From assembly GCF_036373705.1 (NCBI RefSeq), contig NC_089867.1:6292501-6356500 (forward strand): a stretch of DNA of 64,000 bases. The letters are read 5' to 3'. The notes beneath the pieces are model-generated. The model saw only the letters and a list, made by a program, of their open reading frames with translations. It was not told where the DNA came from and did not search any database. The position numbers were made by a program, and so were the translations under genes. The stretch comes from Amia ocellicauda. Taxonomy: Eukaryota > Chordata > Actinopteri > Amiiformes > Amiidae. The number at the start of each line of letters is the position of its first letter. Within the stretch, counting starts at the first letter, position 1. This document shows positions 12,188-22,108 of this stretch, one piece after another.

Positions 12188-12696
12188 CTTCCCTCCGGTA
12201 CTCCCCGACCGGTTTCACCTTCAACGGGAGCCGCGCAGGGGACGCTGGGATACTGGAGGACTAACCCAAATAGAAAAGACCAGCCAGACAATGCCGGATG
12301 ACATCTGAATACTGACACCCAGTGGAGGAATTTACAAATGTATTATAAACTTTTCATTTGATGATGATTATGATTATTGTTATTGTTATTGTTGTTGTTG
12401 TTAGGCTTTATATTTCGCTATTAATATACCTATCTTATATACCCATCTTTTTGCGGTGATAGGATGTGGAGGTGTATTGTGATACGTAATTAAAATAAAA
12501 GTGTTTGATTAAAATCTTAAAGGTTTTGCTTTCCAAAGACGTGAGTGCGGTGTGAAGTGTGATGAGGTCAGGCTGCATAGTGCACAATCTGTGGTGCGCT
12601 TTTATTACAGTATTTACAGCCCCGGTAGAGCGGGGAATTATGGGAATTGTGCAGCCTGCGTGTGGATTCTGTATCAACACTGGTACCAGAGCAATC
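12188..12696. promoter_or_regulatory. Bidirectional promoter region NDUFB9 / TATDN1
   Basis: The start codons of the two divergent genes are 509 bases apart, so both promoters lie here or just inside the first exons. The NDUFB9 side (12188-12260) is GC/CpG-rich. The TATDN1 side has a ZNF143-like segment around 12630-12653 (TTATGGGAATTGTGCAG). A (TTATTG/TTG)n stretch lies at about 12371-12403. The pairing is also head to head in human (recalled). No TATA box stands out. Confidence 0.75.
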
Positions 12697-15600
12697 ATGG
12701 CACACTTTACACTTATTGGTAAGAAAGTTGAATATTAAATTAGAAGTAATGACAGGTAGTTATAGTTTATATATAGTTATACATTTAGCATAAGGACAAC
12801 ATACTTTTGGTATTATGCAGTCGTGATGTAGACTGAACACTCATTTGAAGTGAAATCCTATCGCAATGTATGTTCTCCCCCAGTGACGGCCAGTCAGACC
12901 TAATCGATGTGTGGTTAGCGGTTTCAAAAGTGAAATACAGGGATAGTGAAGCATCTCTTTCATTCAGCAATCAAAAGAAAATCAATATATCAGTGCCAGG
13001 AAATGCGTCAACTATTGACTATAGCCTATATTGAGAGAACGTTTAAGAAACCTTCAAATCTATCTTTTACAGGTATATTTTAGATCAGGGTCCTGGAGTT
13101 CCCCCTGCCTGCTGGTTTTTGTTCCAGCTGAGGTCTTAATTGCTTAATTGAATCCTTAATTGACCTAACAAAGCAATATAGTATTCAATTAAGTAATTAG
13201 GATCTAGGTTGGAACAAACACCAGCAGGGCAGGGGGTACTTTACCTTACATGCTGTGTTTGTAATTGGTGATTCAGCTGTATATAAGCCCCTTCTACACT
13301 TTAAATATTTGCTATGTTTGGGCTATTTGATATGTAAATTATTTGTATACATTTTGTTGAAAACCATAAATATAAACTTACATTTACTAGAGAAAAAAAT
13401 AAATTACCCCACCTATCCAGAGTGATCCCTACAAATATATTTGTTTGTTTTTAGATATTGGTGTGAACTTGACAGATCCAATGTTTCGAGGAATATACAG
13501 AGGCAATCAAAAACACCAAGGTTAGTATGTTACTTACAGCCTATACAATATGACTGAGGTAAAGGGCTTAATCATGTATGTTTCAGAGGTATCAAAGGCT
13601 CAAAGCACACTAAATCAGCAGTTATTTATTCTTATCTACAGATGACTTTGAACAGATCATAGAAAGAGCCACGAAAATTGGGGTCCAGAAGGTTAGTATT
13701 GCATCTGTCTTACTGTGCTGCTTATTGCAAAGTGGTGTTTTTTAGTATTTTGCAGGACTTCGAAACTTTAGAATTGTTGTGTTTGTCTTGTCTCTATTTC
13801 TAGTTAATGATCACAGGAGGAAGCTTGCAGGACAGTAAGGCAGCCTTGACGATGGCACAGTCTCGGGGTAACTTCATTAACCACATCATGTACCACTAAT
13901 TTAGTAGAGAACAGTGAGGCATGATGTTCATCCAGACAATAAGCCATCTCTTTCTCCTCTCTCATTGCCAAGATGAATTCTACTGCACTGTGGGATGCCA
14001 CCCAACTCGCTGTAGTGAGTTTGAGCAGAGCGGCGCTGATCAGTACCTCACAGACCTGAAGGACCTGGCCAAGTCAAACAGGGACAAGGTTGTGGCCATT
14101 GGGGAGTGCGGCCTTGGTAGGGTGGACTCCATCTTTTATGTCAAGCCAATGGCTCTTTTTTAAAGAACAAGTTGATATGTGTATTCTCTGACATTTTATT
14201 TGAATTAATGTTTTTAACAGTGGTAATTCTGTGATGTTCTATTTAGATATTCAGCAGTGCTCACAGCCTTTTAGTCAGTGTGGCATAAGTTTACAATATT
14301 TTAATCCATGTTGTGTCAACCATTTGGCTTGCATAGCACTAATTTGCGGATCATCTACCCTTCTTAGAAGTCAGTTTAGGGAATGTTTTTTTTAATGGAT
14401 ATTAGTTAGAATGGAAAACACTCAAAGCAAAAGGAAAACATCAAATACACAGAACTTTACTGTGAACGAAGAAATATGAGAAAGTGAGGATATAGGGTAA
14501 AACAAGATGCTATAAACTACTGTATGTTGTTGTATAAAAAAGGTAAGCTACTTGTCTATGAAAACATAATTGTCTCTGAAAGATAAATACTGGATTCAGT
14601 AACCATCCTAATTGCTGACTGGCCTCCTTGAGAAACACAGTACTCAGCTGAGCACAGCATGAATGGAATACAGATGGAACCATTATATTCCATTACTTGG
14701 ATGGAAAGAAATCTGACTGCAAATGAGTCCCCGGGGAAACTAAACAAAAGCAAAAACACTGGGTGAACGTGGATGTAAACTCATTTTTTCCCTAATTAGG
14801 CACAATCATTTTGTCACTTTCCGAACAGCAGGCTGGTAATTACTGCTTCACTTTATGAGTGAGAAAAGCACAATGTCTGTTCAGCAGAAAAGTGTGCAGT
14901 TTGTCTGTTTCTACTTGTGTAAGTTTAAGAACTTATTTAAGTTAACTGTTGTATACTATGGTTAAACCACAGCGATGTGTAGGGTGAAAAAGTGTAAATT
15001 GCAATCATGGTTGGGTACTATGGTACAAACAAAGGAAACCCATAGCAAAGTAAATTTACTGCATAAATGTTCATAAGGGCATTTATGAGCCCAGTTATTC
15101 AAATATTCGGTTGCCTAATGCCATCCCTCTGGAACTATGGGAAGCATAAAAAGCACAAAGTCACAGCAGTAATTGCCAGGTGGGTTGTGATTAGTGTTCT
15201 CAGTAGTTGATTTATCTATTCCTTGGACAAAGTTGCAAGGTCAGTGTTTAGTTAGATGCAGTGTTGATATTTGCCTGAAAAGGCCTGATGAAGCACAAAC
15301 ACCACTCTCCCAGGTAATTACTTTTCCGCTGCCTCTCTTCACTACAGTAGAGCTTTGTATTCTGTCATTTCCCGCAAGGCTGACTAATTTTAATGAACTC
15401 CTTTCCCTGTAACTTTGTGGATCCAGTACTTTAATAACTATTTTATGCATAAAGTGTGTAAGGGAGTTTCTTCCACCACAGGTTTGGTCAGGGGGTTTGG
15501 CTGGCTGAATTAATGCTTACTGATTGCAGACTGACGGTTGGTTTGTCCATGGAAAAAGAATACAACATCAGAAATATCTGGTTTTATGTAGTGAATGAAA

Positions 15601-18600
15601 GACTGAGATGGATCCCAATATGTGGTTTAAAAATAGATGTGGTGATTTAAAAAAAAAAGACTTCAGCCTGTAATATACAAGCTTGTTCTCAGTAGAAGAC
15701 TGAATTACAACCCAATTATGACTCTAAATGCATCTGATTTTAACCAGCTCCAAATCAGCTGCACCTGTATGCCACATAATTATGAGCATCTGATCAGCAA
15801 TGCCATTGAATTGAGACACCATTGAAACTTGTGTATATACAATTAATATAGTTTTGGCAGTTGTTGTCACATTTTTATACATATAAGACTTCAATTTCCA
15901 AGTGTGTGTTATTTAATTCCCTTTTACATGATCAGATTTTGACAGATTGGAGTTTTGTCCTAAAGAGACCCAGCTTCGGTAAGTTGAATTTTGATGTGCA
16001 GACATTTCCTGTGAAAAAGATAATAAAAATAATAAAGTTAAACATTGGAGTTTAATAAATAACCCAGTATGACTGTGTCTATATAACTTACGTGCGTCAA
16101 AAGAACAATTTAATTCCAACATGAGCCCTTCTAAACACCAATTGTTGTAGTAAATACAATGCAAAGGCAAAATTCAATATGAATGTATGTATAAGAGAGA
16201 AGGTCCCAAGAAATCAGATAAAAATAAAACAAATCAAAACAATGCCTACATAGTTCCAGACACCCGCAACTCTTGGTGTTCAGAAGTGCCTTCTATTTTA
16301 AGGACTACATGTACCTCTACTCCATTTCCTCTTGTATACTATTATAGAAGATTATTATTACTATTATTATACAAGAGTGATACAATTTCAAGTAAGTGAA
16401 GGACTAAATATATGTGCAAAATAATTTGTATTTTCTCTCTTTTTTTTTCTTAATTCTGAAAGGTACTTTGAAAAGCAATTTGATTTGGCTGAAGAAACTA
16501 AGCTGCCAATGTTCCTCCATTGTAGGAACTCACACAAGGAATTTATAGGTACTTCTGCTTTTCTTTGGGGTTCGACCTTTCTGGCACCTGCTAAGCTCTT
16601 TGCACTTTGAAACTGTATGTTTTCCACATTGGCAGATATAATGAGAAGAAACAGAGAGAGGTGTGTTGGAGGTGTGGTAAGTTCAGTTATTTTTTATGTT
16701 ATTATAGATATGTGCTATGTCCAGTCCTGGGATGATCTTGCTTAGTGCAGTGTTCCCCATGCTGGTCCTGGAACCCCCGCTGTCTGTTGGCTTTTATTAC
16801 ACTCTCCACCTGTTTAAGAGCTGAAAACAACTGACAATCATTGGCTTAATTAAAGGCTCAAAGAAGAGCTCAGTTGGAATGAAAATCAGCAGACAGATTG
16901 GTTCATGCTCCACTGGAACCAGGGTTAGGAGCTACTGGGTTAGTGCAAACTCACTACAGTTGGATTGGTTCATGTTCATGTTCTTGGATTCGCTTTTAAC
17001 ATTTACCGCTAAGAAAGTAATACCAATACAATGAAACTGAATTCCTTTACATGTTTGGTCAATAAATGATACAACAATAGATTGAAGGGTTAGGTTCTGT
17101 TTCAGTTTCCTCATCTTGGTTTCTGAAACGGGGTTTGACTAGATCTGATGTTTCAAAATGGTGAGGTAATGCATTTGTCAATCAATAATAAGAGCTAGAT
17201 TATTATTTTTCGCTGGATATTGCTGCCAAGGCATGGCTTTTATGGAAGCAGTATGCACCTGTTTAATGAAGTCAGGAAAGTCTTGTGATTTGGATTAAGA
17301 AGAGAGAAATCTCATTACTGTCATCCTAAACAGGTTCATTCATTTGATGGTACTAAGGAAGAAGCTGCAGCAATAATTGACCTTGATCTTTATATTGGTA
17401 TAAATGGTTGGTAAGTTGATCTTAAACTGCAAATGTTTTAATGACAGGGACCCCACTCCTTTTAAAAAAAAATGTCCCAACTGATAAATACTGAGGCAAT
17501 TTAACAAAACATAATTTAAGTGGAGAATTTCCAATAATAATATAGATACAATGACTAAACACTTATTCATAATTTAGAATTCAAATTGTATAAAATTGAC
17601 ATTTTACTATTCCTTTCATTGAATATAAAACATCTGAACCAAAATGGGTACAGATTTCTGAAATTATCCTCTTGCTTGTCCCAAAGATGGAGAAACCATA
17701 ACTTGAGATTTAAAACCATACAGTGGGGATGACTTCATATTTAAAGACTAAATACAGTAAAAACTGGGTGTGACTTAAAGTGCGTCTGGATTCAGTTACA
17801 TTAAGTCGACAGATACAATGTAAAGCCCTGAAACACATGTTGTGTTGCATTCTGAGAAAAGCATCCACCCAACTTAAACCAAGTGAAGCTAAGTATACCC
17901 ATTTAACATCATGCCAGTCACACTGGTCAACTAGAAATACAGTTTTTTCATTTTCAATCTGTTTCAGCTCATTGAAAACAGAACCAAATATTGAAGCAAT
18001 GAAGTCCATACCAACTGAAAGGCTAATGATTGAGACAGGTAGGTGCAGGATTATAGACCAGAAATAGGCCTTCAAATGCACTATTCATTAAACATTTTGG
18101 GAGAATTAACAAGTGGGAAAAGTCTTACTTTTCTCATTGGCTGTGGTAAGGATATAAAATCTATCAGCACAGAGACCCTTTCCATTTTGCACTCTTATTA
18201 TATCTTTTGGATTTGTCTTTATACAAGTATGATACATTGAAAAGTGTTCAGTCAAGTAAATGCGTGTTCTTCATTTGTACAGACTGAATTCTCAAAAGTT
18301 GGAATTGCATGTAGCATTGCCTGAAAATAAAGGGACAATAAGACCTATCAAATAATGTTTGGTTTGTTTCAGCTGCTTATTAATCAATTCAGATACAAAT
18401 GTTTTCAGGAACATATTTTAGTATTTTTATTTTAGTATAAAGTATAAAGCATCATTACAAGAGGAAAAGTAGCTTGAGGAATGTGTCCTGTTTCTTTTTA
18501 TGAAAATGAAATATGCTTCTTATCCTATGTATGTCTCTTTACAATTAGTGAAAGTGGGGTAAGGTTTACTTTCCCAAATTTGGAAGCAAAATTTAAATAA

Positions 18601-19331
18601 TAGGGTTTTCCTGTATATGTCTTTTAGATGCCCCCTGGTGTGGAGTGAAGAACACTCATGCTGGGTCAAAGTTCATCAAAACTACCTTTCCCACTAAGAA
18701 GAAGTGGGAGGCTGGCCACTGCCTTAAGGACAGGAATGAACCCTGCCATATCATGTATGTAATCAAAGCAAAACCTCTTCATAATAGGGGTAAATCTTAG
18801 TTGTTTTGCTAATCCAACATAATGCAAGATGATAGTGTTATTTATGGAGAAAAGCATGTTCTCTGTATTTATTTGTATATGATGTTTGTATTCAAGGATA
18901 CATGCCTGCCTACAACTTATGATTTTAGTTTCTACCCAGCACCTTGGTTGTCCTTTTAGTTTGTTATTTTCAGGACTACTCAAGCTTTTGGGAAAATAAA
19001 AATCAACTCAGGTAATGGAATATTTCATCGTAGTTATTCCTGATATCCCAAATCAATTCAACATCCCTACACTACTATAATACCCACATTTGCATGTCAA
19101 AGTCAACCGAAAATAAAAGCTACCAATTGTGAGGTTTAAAAAAATGTTGCTGTGTTTTTTGTGTGTTTATTAAACTAACAACAAGACACTAATTGTCTTG
19201 ATAATACAAACCTGTTTTGTTGATTATATCTCTGCAGTCAAGTGCTCGAGGTTATGGCTGCCACAAGAGAGGAGGATCCTATTGAGATGGCAAACACCAT
19301 TTTCAAAAACACAATGAAGGTCTTCTTCTAG
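12697..19331 (+). CDS. tatdn1: TATDN1, TatD-family metal-dependent deoxyribonuclease
   Basis: Predicted TIM-barrel metal-dependent hydrolase of the TatD nuclease family. Twelve coding exons: 12697-12718, 13455-13520, 13642-13691, 13804-13867, 13973-14116, 15936-15978, 16463-16548, 16636-16676, 17334-17410, 17968-18038, 18628-18754, 19238-19331 (TAG 19329-19331). Phases join without error and give 294 aa (human 297 from memory). TatD hallmarks are kept: N-terminal [22 protein letters not shown] with the metal-bridging Glu, MFLHCRNS and VHSFDG with metal His residues, and [11 protein letters not shown] with the catalytic-site Asp. Other matches are TVGCHPTRC and [20 protein letters not shown]. 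The 43-nt exon at 15936 is easily missed. hAT-type repeats sit in introns at 13.1 and 16.8 kb. It appears complete and functional. Confidence 0.97.
13089..13240 (+). mobile_element. hAT-type MITE copy 1 (ends degraded)
   Basis: Hairpin-like non-autonomous repeat very similar to 23146-23338: both contain TCCTGGAG near the left arm, the core CTTAATTGCTTAATTGAATC, and the inverse right arm GGTTGGAACAAA...CCAGCAGGGCAGGGGGTACT. The outer CAGTGGTTTTCAAACC-type ends and the target duplication cannot be seen in this copy, so its limits are approximate. Confidence 0.75.
16748..16937 (+). mobile_element. hAT-type MITE, diverged family member
   Basis: A 190-bp element starting CAGTGTTCCCC and ending ..GCTACTG, with arms that share the motif TGGTCCTGGAACCCC and its approximate inverse. 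It is flanked by near-identical 8-bp duplications GCTTAGTG (16740-16747) and GGTTAGTG (16938-16945), as hAT insertions produce. It lies in TATDN1 intron 8 just after the exon ending at 16676. Confidence 0.65.
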
Positions 19332-19398
19332 AGATGTTGATCCAGGATATTATGCCAGCCTAGACTGTTTCTGGTTCAGTGGGACATTTTAAGTATGT

Positions 19399-19404
19399 AA
19401 TAAA
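19399..19404 (+). terminator. Poly(A) signal of TATDN1 (AATAAA)
   Basis: AATAAA 68 bases after the stop codon, predicting a short 3' UTR. Confidence 0.8.
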
Positions 19405-19751
19405 AAGGACATTAAAACAGAGCATTTGGGTTCTTTATTACAGACCTTGCACCTGCTTGAAGTTTTAGTAGGTCAGTCCTTTATATTATCCCAAATAATT
19501 CCATAATTATTTACAAGGAACAATACATTGAGCAATGATTTATAATGTGATTATTATTAATATTATTATTGTTAATAAATCATTTAGCAGGTGTCTTAAG
19601 CCAATGAGAAATGATCATAGTTTGAAATCTTCCAATTCAGTTATTTTAAATATGTTTAGTAACTCCACTATCGTTTTAGATTTTGATACCTAATTTATAA
19701 GCATTTATAGGCTGTTCTGGGGGCAAAAGGTGGAGCAATTCACTATTAGGT
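19405..19751. other. Intergenic sequence after TATDN1
   Basis: AT-rich with a short (ATT)n stretch around 19551-19570. No gene or repeat family recognised. Confidence 0.6.
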
Positions 19752-19810
19752 CGGTATGCCTAATAAAGTGGCCACTCAGTGTGTGTATGTATGTATGTAT
19801 AATATATATA
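19752..19810. repeat. Orphan Tc1-like terminus plus (GTAT)n/(TA)n tract
   Basis: TGCCTAATAAAGTGGCCACTC (about 19758-19777) resembles the terminal repeat of a common fish Tc1/mariner family, read outward. It is followed by CAGTGTGTG, (GTAT)n and TA repeats that lead into the next element. No matching opposite end is visible nearby, so this looks like a solo end. Confidence 0.45.
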
Positions 19811-21031
19811 CACTCACCTATAGGATTATTAGGAACACCATACTAATACTGTGTTTGACCCCCTTTCGCCTTCAGAACTGCCTTAATTCTACGTGGCATT
19901 GATTCAACAAGGTGCTGAAAGCATTCTTTAGAAATGTTGGCCCATATTGATAGGATAGCATCTTGCAGTTGATGGAGATTCGTGGGATGCACATCCAGGG
20001 CACGAAGCTCCCGTTCCACCACATCCCAAAGATGCTCTATTGGGTTGAGATCTGGTGACTGTGGGGGCCAGTTTAGTACAGTGAACTCATTGTCATGTTC
20101 AAGAAACCAATTTGAAATGATTGGACCTTTGTGACATGGTGCATTATCCTGCTGGAAGTAGCCATCAGAGGATGGGTACATGGTGGTCATAAAGGGATGG
20201 ACATGGTCAGAAACAATGCTCAGGTAGGCCGTGGCATTTAAACGATGCCCAATTGGCACTAAGGGGCCTAAAGTGTGCCAAGAAAACATCCCCCACACCA
20301 TTACACCACCACCACCAGCCTGCACAGTGGTAACAAGGCATGATGGATCCATGTTCTCATTCTGTTTACGCCAAATTCTGACTCTACCATCTGAATGTCT
20401 CAACAGAAATCGAGACTCATCAGACCAGGCAACATTTTTCCAGTCTTCAACTGTCCAATTTTGGTGAGCTTGTGCAAATTGTAGCCTCTTTTTCCTATTT
20501 GTAGTGGAGATGAGTGGTACCCGGTGGGGTCTTCTGCTGTTGTAGCCCATCCGCCTCAAGGTTGTACGTGTTGTGGCTTCACAAATGCTTTGCTGCATAC
20601 CTCGGTTGTAACGAGTGGTTATTTCAGTCAAAGTTGCTCTTCTATCAGCTTGAATGAGTCGGCCCATTCTCCTCTGACCTCTAGCATCAACAAGGCATTT
20701 TCGCCCACAGGACTGCCGCATACTGGATGTTTTTCCCTTTTCACACCATTCTTTGTAAACCCTAGAAATGGTTGTGCGTGAAAATCCCAGTAACTGAGCA
20801 GATTGTGAAATACTCAGACCGGCCCGTCTGGCACCAACAACCATGCCACGCTCAAAATTGCTTAAATCACCTTTCTTTCCCATTCAGACATTCAGTTTGG
20901 AGTTCAGGAGATTGTCTTGACCAGGACCACACCCCTAAATGCATTGAAGCAACTGCCATGTGATTGGTTGGTTAGATAATTGCATTAATGAGAAATTGAA
21001 CAGGTGTTCCTAATAATCCTTTAGGTGAGTG
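19811..21031 (-). mobile_element. Complete Tc1/mariner-superfamily transposon, DD36E type (Incomer-like)
   Basis: A 1221-bp element bounded by inverted repeats: left end CACTCACCTATAGGATTATT (19811 on), right end its inverse (21003-21031). They match at 28 of 29 positions. Both sides abut TA, the target dinucleotide of the superfamily, and the element sits inside a TA-rich tract. It carries one uninterrupted transposase gene on the minus strand. The intact ORF and matching ends indicate a young insertion (inference). It lies between TATDN1 and RNF139, outside both genes. Confidence 0.93.
19843..20883 (-). CDS. Tc1/mariner transposase, 346 aa, DD36E catalytic spacing
   Basis: Cut-and-paste DDE transposase of the element around it. 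The N-terminal third contains two helix-turn-helix-like DNA-binding segments (SISQSAQLLGFSRTTISRVY about residues 24-43, and an arginine-rich second part about 70-125). The catalytic domain shows Asp155 (AWSDESRF), Asp246 (YFQQDNAPCH) and Glu283 ([11 protein letters not shown]). Between Asp246 and Glu283 there are 36 residues, not the 34 of classical Tc1. That spacing defines the DD36E (Incomer) group described in the literature, as I recall it. The ORF is open from Met to stop, with the start 120 bases inside the right inverted-repeat boundary. No frameshift or missing catalytic residue is visible. Whether it is expressed or active cannot be told from sequence. Confidence 0.95.
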   Translation of the reverse strand: MGKKGDLSNFERGMVVGARRAGLSISQSAQLLGFSRTTISRVYKEWCEKGKTSSMRQSCGRKCLVDARGQRRMGRLIQADRRATLTEITTRYNRGMQQSICEATTRTTLRRMGYNSRRPHRVPLISTTNRKKRLQFAQAHQNWTVEDWKNVAWSDESRFLLRHSDGRVRIWRKQNENMDPSCLVTTVQAGGGGVMVWGMFSWHTLGPLVPIGHRLNATAYLSIVSDHVHPFMTTMYPSSDGYFQQDNAPCHKGPIISNWFLEHDNEFTVLNWPPQSPDLNPIEHLWDVVERELRALDVHPTNLHQLQDAILSIWANISKECFQHLVESMPRRIKAVLKAKGGQTQY

Positions 21032-21879
21032 TATATATATATATATATATATATACACATTACAAATTGTACACACACTGTAGGTAACCCTGCAATGAGA
21101 AGCATGAAGAGGTAACCCTACTTATAATTTTTTCTCTATGTGGATTACTATAAGGTAGACATCTAACCGAAGGTAATGCAACTTTGTAAAATGCAGACGG
21201 CATACTGTTGAATAAAGTAATTCAATTGTTTCTACTTAATCTCTTGAACTATTTCAGAAGACTTAATTCTTAACTTTTTATATAACTTTTTTCTGCTGTT
21301 ATCAACAACACATTTTGCGAAATAATTATATGATGTCAAATGTATCATCGGCACAGGTGGTAGAAGAAATTAGGTCGTATGATTTGAGGTAAGTAAGCAG
21401 GACTGCATGGGCTCCAATCTATATTCTAGAGTCCAAGGATGATTGGATACTCAGAAAGGCCTCCAGGCACAGTAACTGCCAAGGCACCATGGGGTAGGAA
21501 GCTGCAGCTGCTCAATAAATAAGGATCTTCATTTTATTACCATCCACAGACAAAAAAGTCTGTGAAAAAATGCACATTTCACAGGTATCCGAAAGATGTG
21601 AAATGTTCAGCTATGTAATTTGTATACTGTGATGATTTGCTTACAAGAAAATTGCTTAAACCGTTGCACCTTACATAAAATGTTACACCTACAGGTTGAA
21701 TGTAGCATACCTTGCCAGACATAAAGTAAAAAAGGACATTTGCAGGTAATATTCAGAATCGCAAATTCTTTATTGCTGTTCTTGTTATTGACACAAGCAA
21801 AGTCAGACTGTCCGGCACACATCCATCAGCAATTAATAAAACGCCAAGGCGCTGTAAATTCTTGTACAGCAGCACATGA
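21032..21879. other. Intergenic sequence between transposon and RNF139 promoter
   Basis: Begins with a TA run (to about 21054), then AT-rich sequence with a slightly GC-richer patch at 21345-21520. No gene, RNA or known repeat recognised. Confidence 0.55.
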
Positions 21880-22108
21880 CCAGGTGGATTGCGTCAGATA
21901 TCGGAACGCCATCGAATTACGTTTTCGACGTGACGCGCCGACAGCAGCCACTTCCGCGTTCCGCGCATAGCAACAGGAGGACAGTGAAGATGGCGGTGCG
22001 CAGGGACCCCGTCAAATAGCCTGTCCTAATATCGGGAGTACAAACATCCGGGAGCGGAGGGTGTGTACTAGACACCGAGAGACCAGACCCCTCCTGGAAT
22101 AACATCCC
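21880..22108 (+). promoter_or_regulatory. RNF139 CpG-rich promoter and 5' UTR
   Basis: CpG density rises sharply from about 21890. The stretch contains CGACGTGACGCGCC, an ETS-like CACTTCCGCG, an RFX half-site-like GCATAGCAAC and a YY1 site AAGATGGCGG at 21988-21997. The pattern fits a TATA-less housekeeping promoter; the exact start site is unknown. Confidence 0.7.
21990..22019 (+). CDS. Upstream ORF (9 codons) in RNF139 leader
   Basis: ATG at 21990 opens nine codons ending in TAG at 22017-22019, 89 bases before the main ATG. The ATG lies inside the YY1 motif AAGATGGCGG. If transcription begins upstream of it, it could lower translation of RNF139; if transcription starts at or after the YY1 site it would be left out. 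Confidence 0.45.
   Translation: MAVRRDPVK

Larger units (their letters stand above)
12719..19237 (+). other. tatdn1: TATDN1 introns
   Basis: Eleven GT-AG introns. The largest is 14117-15935, where I recognise no element. The introns 12719-13454 and 16677-17333 each contain a hAT-type hairpin repeat, listed separately. The remainder is AT-rich with short homopolymers. Confidence 0.8.

Noticed and set aside
14221-14290. Possible TATDN1 exon after the acceptor-like TTTAG at 14245
   Set aside because: The translation did not match the family. The segment 15936-15978 fits exactly in sequence and phase.
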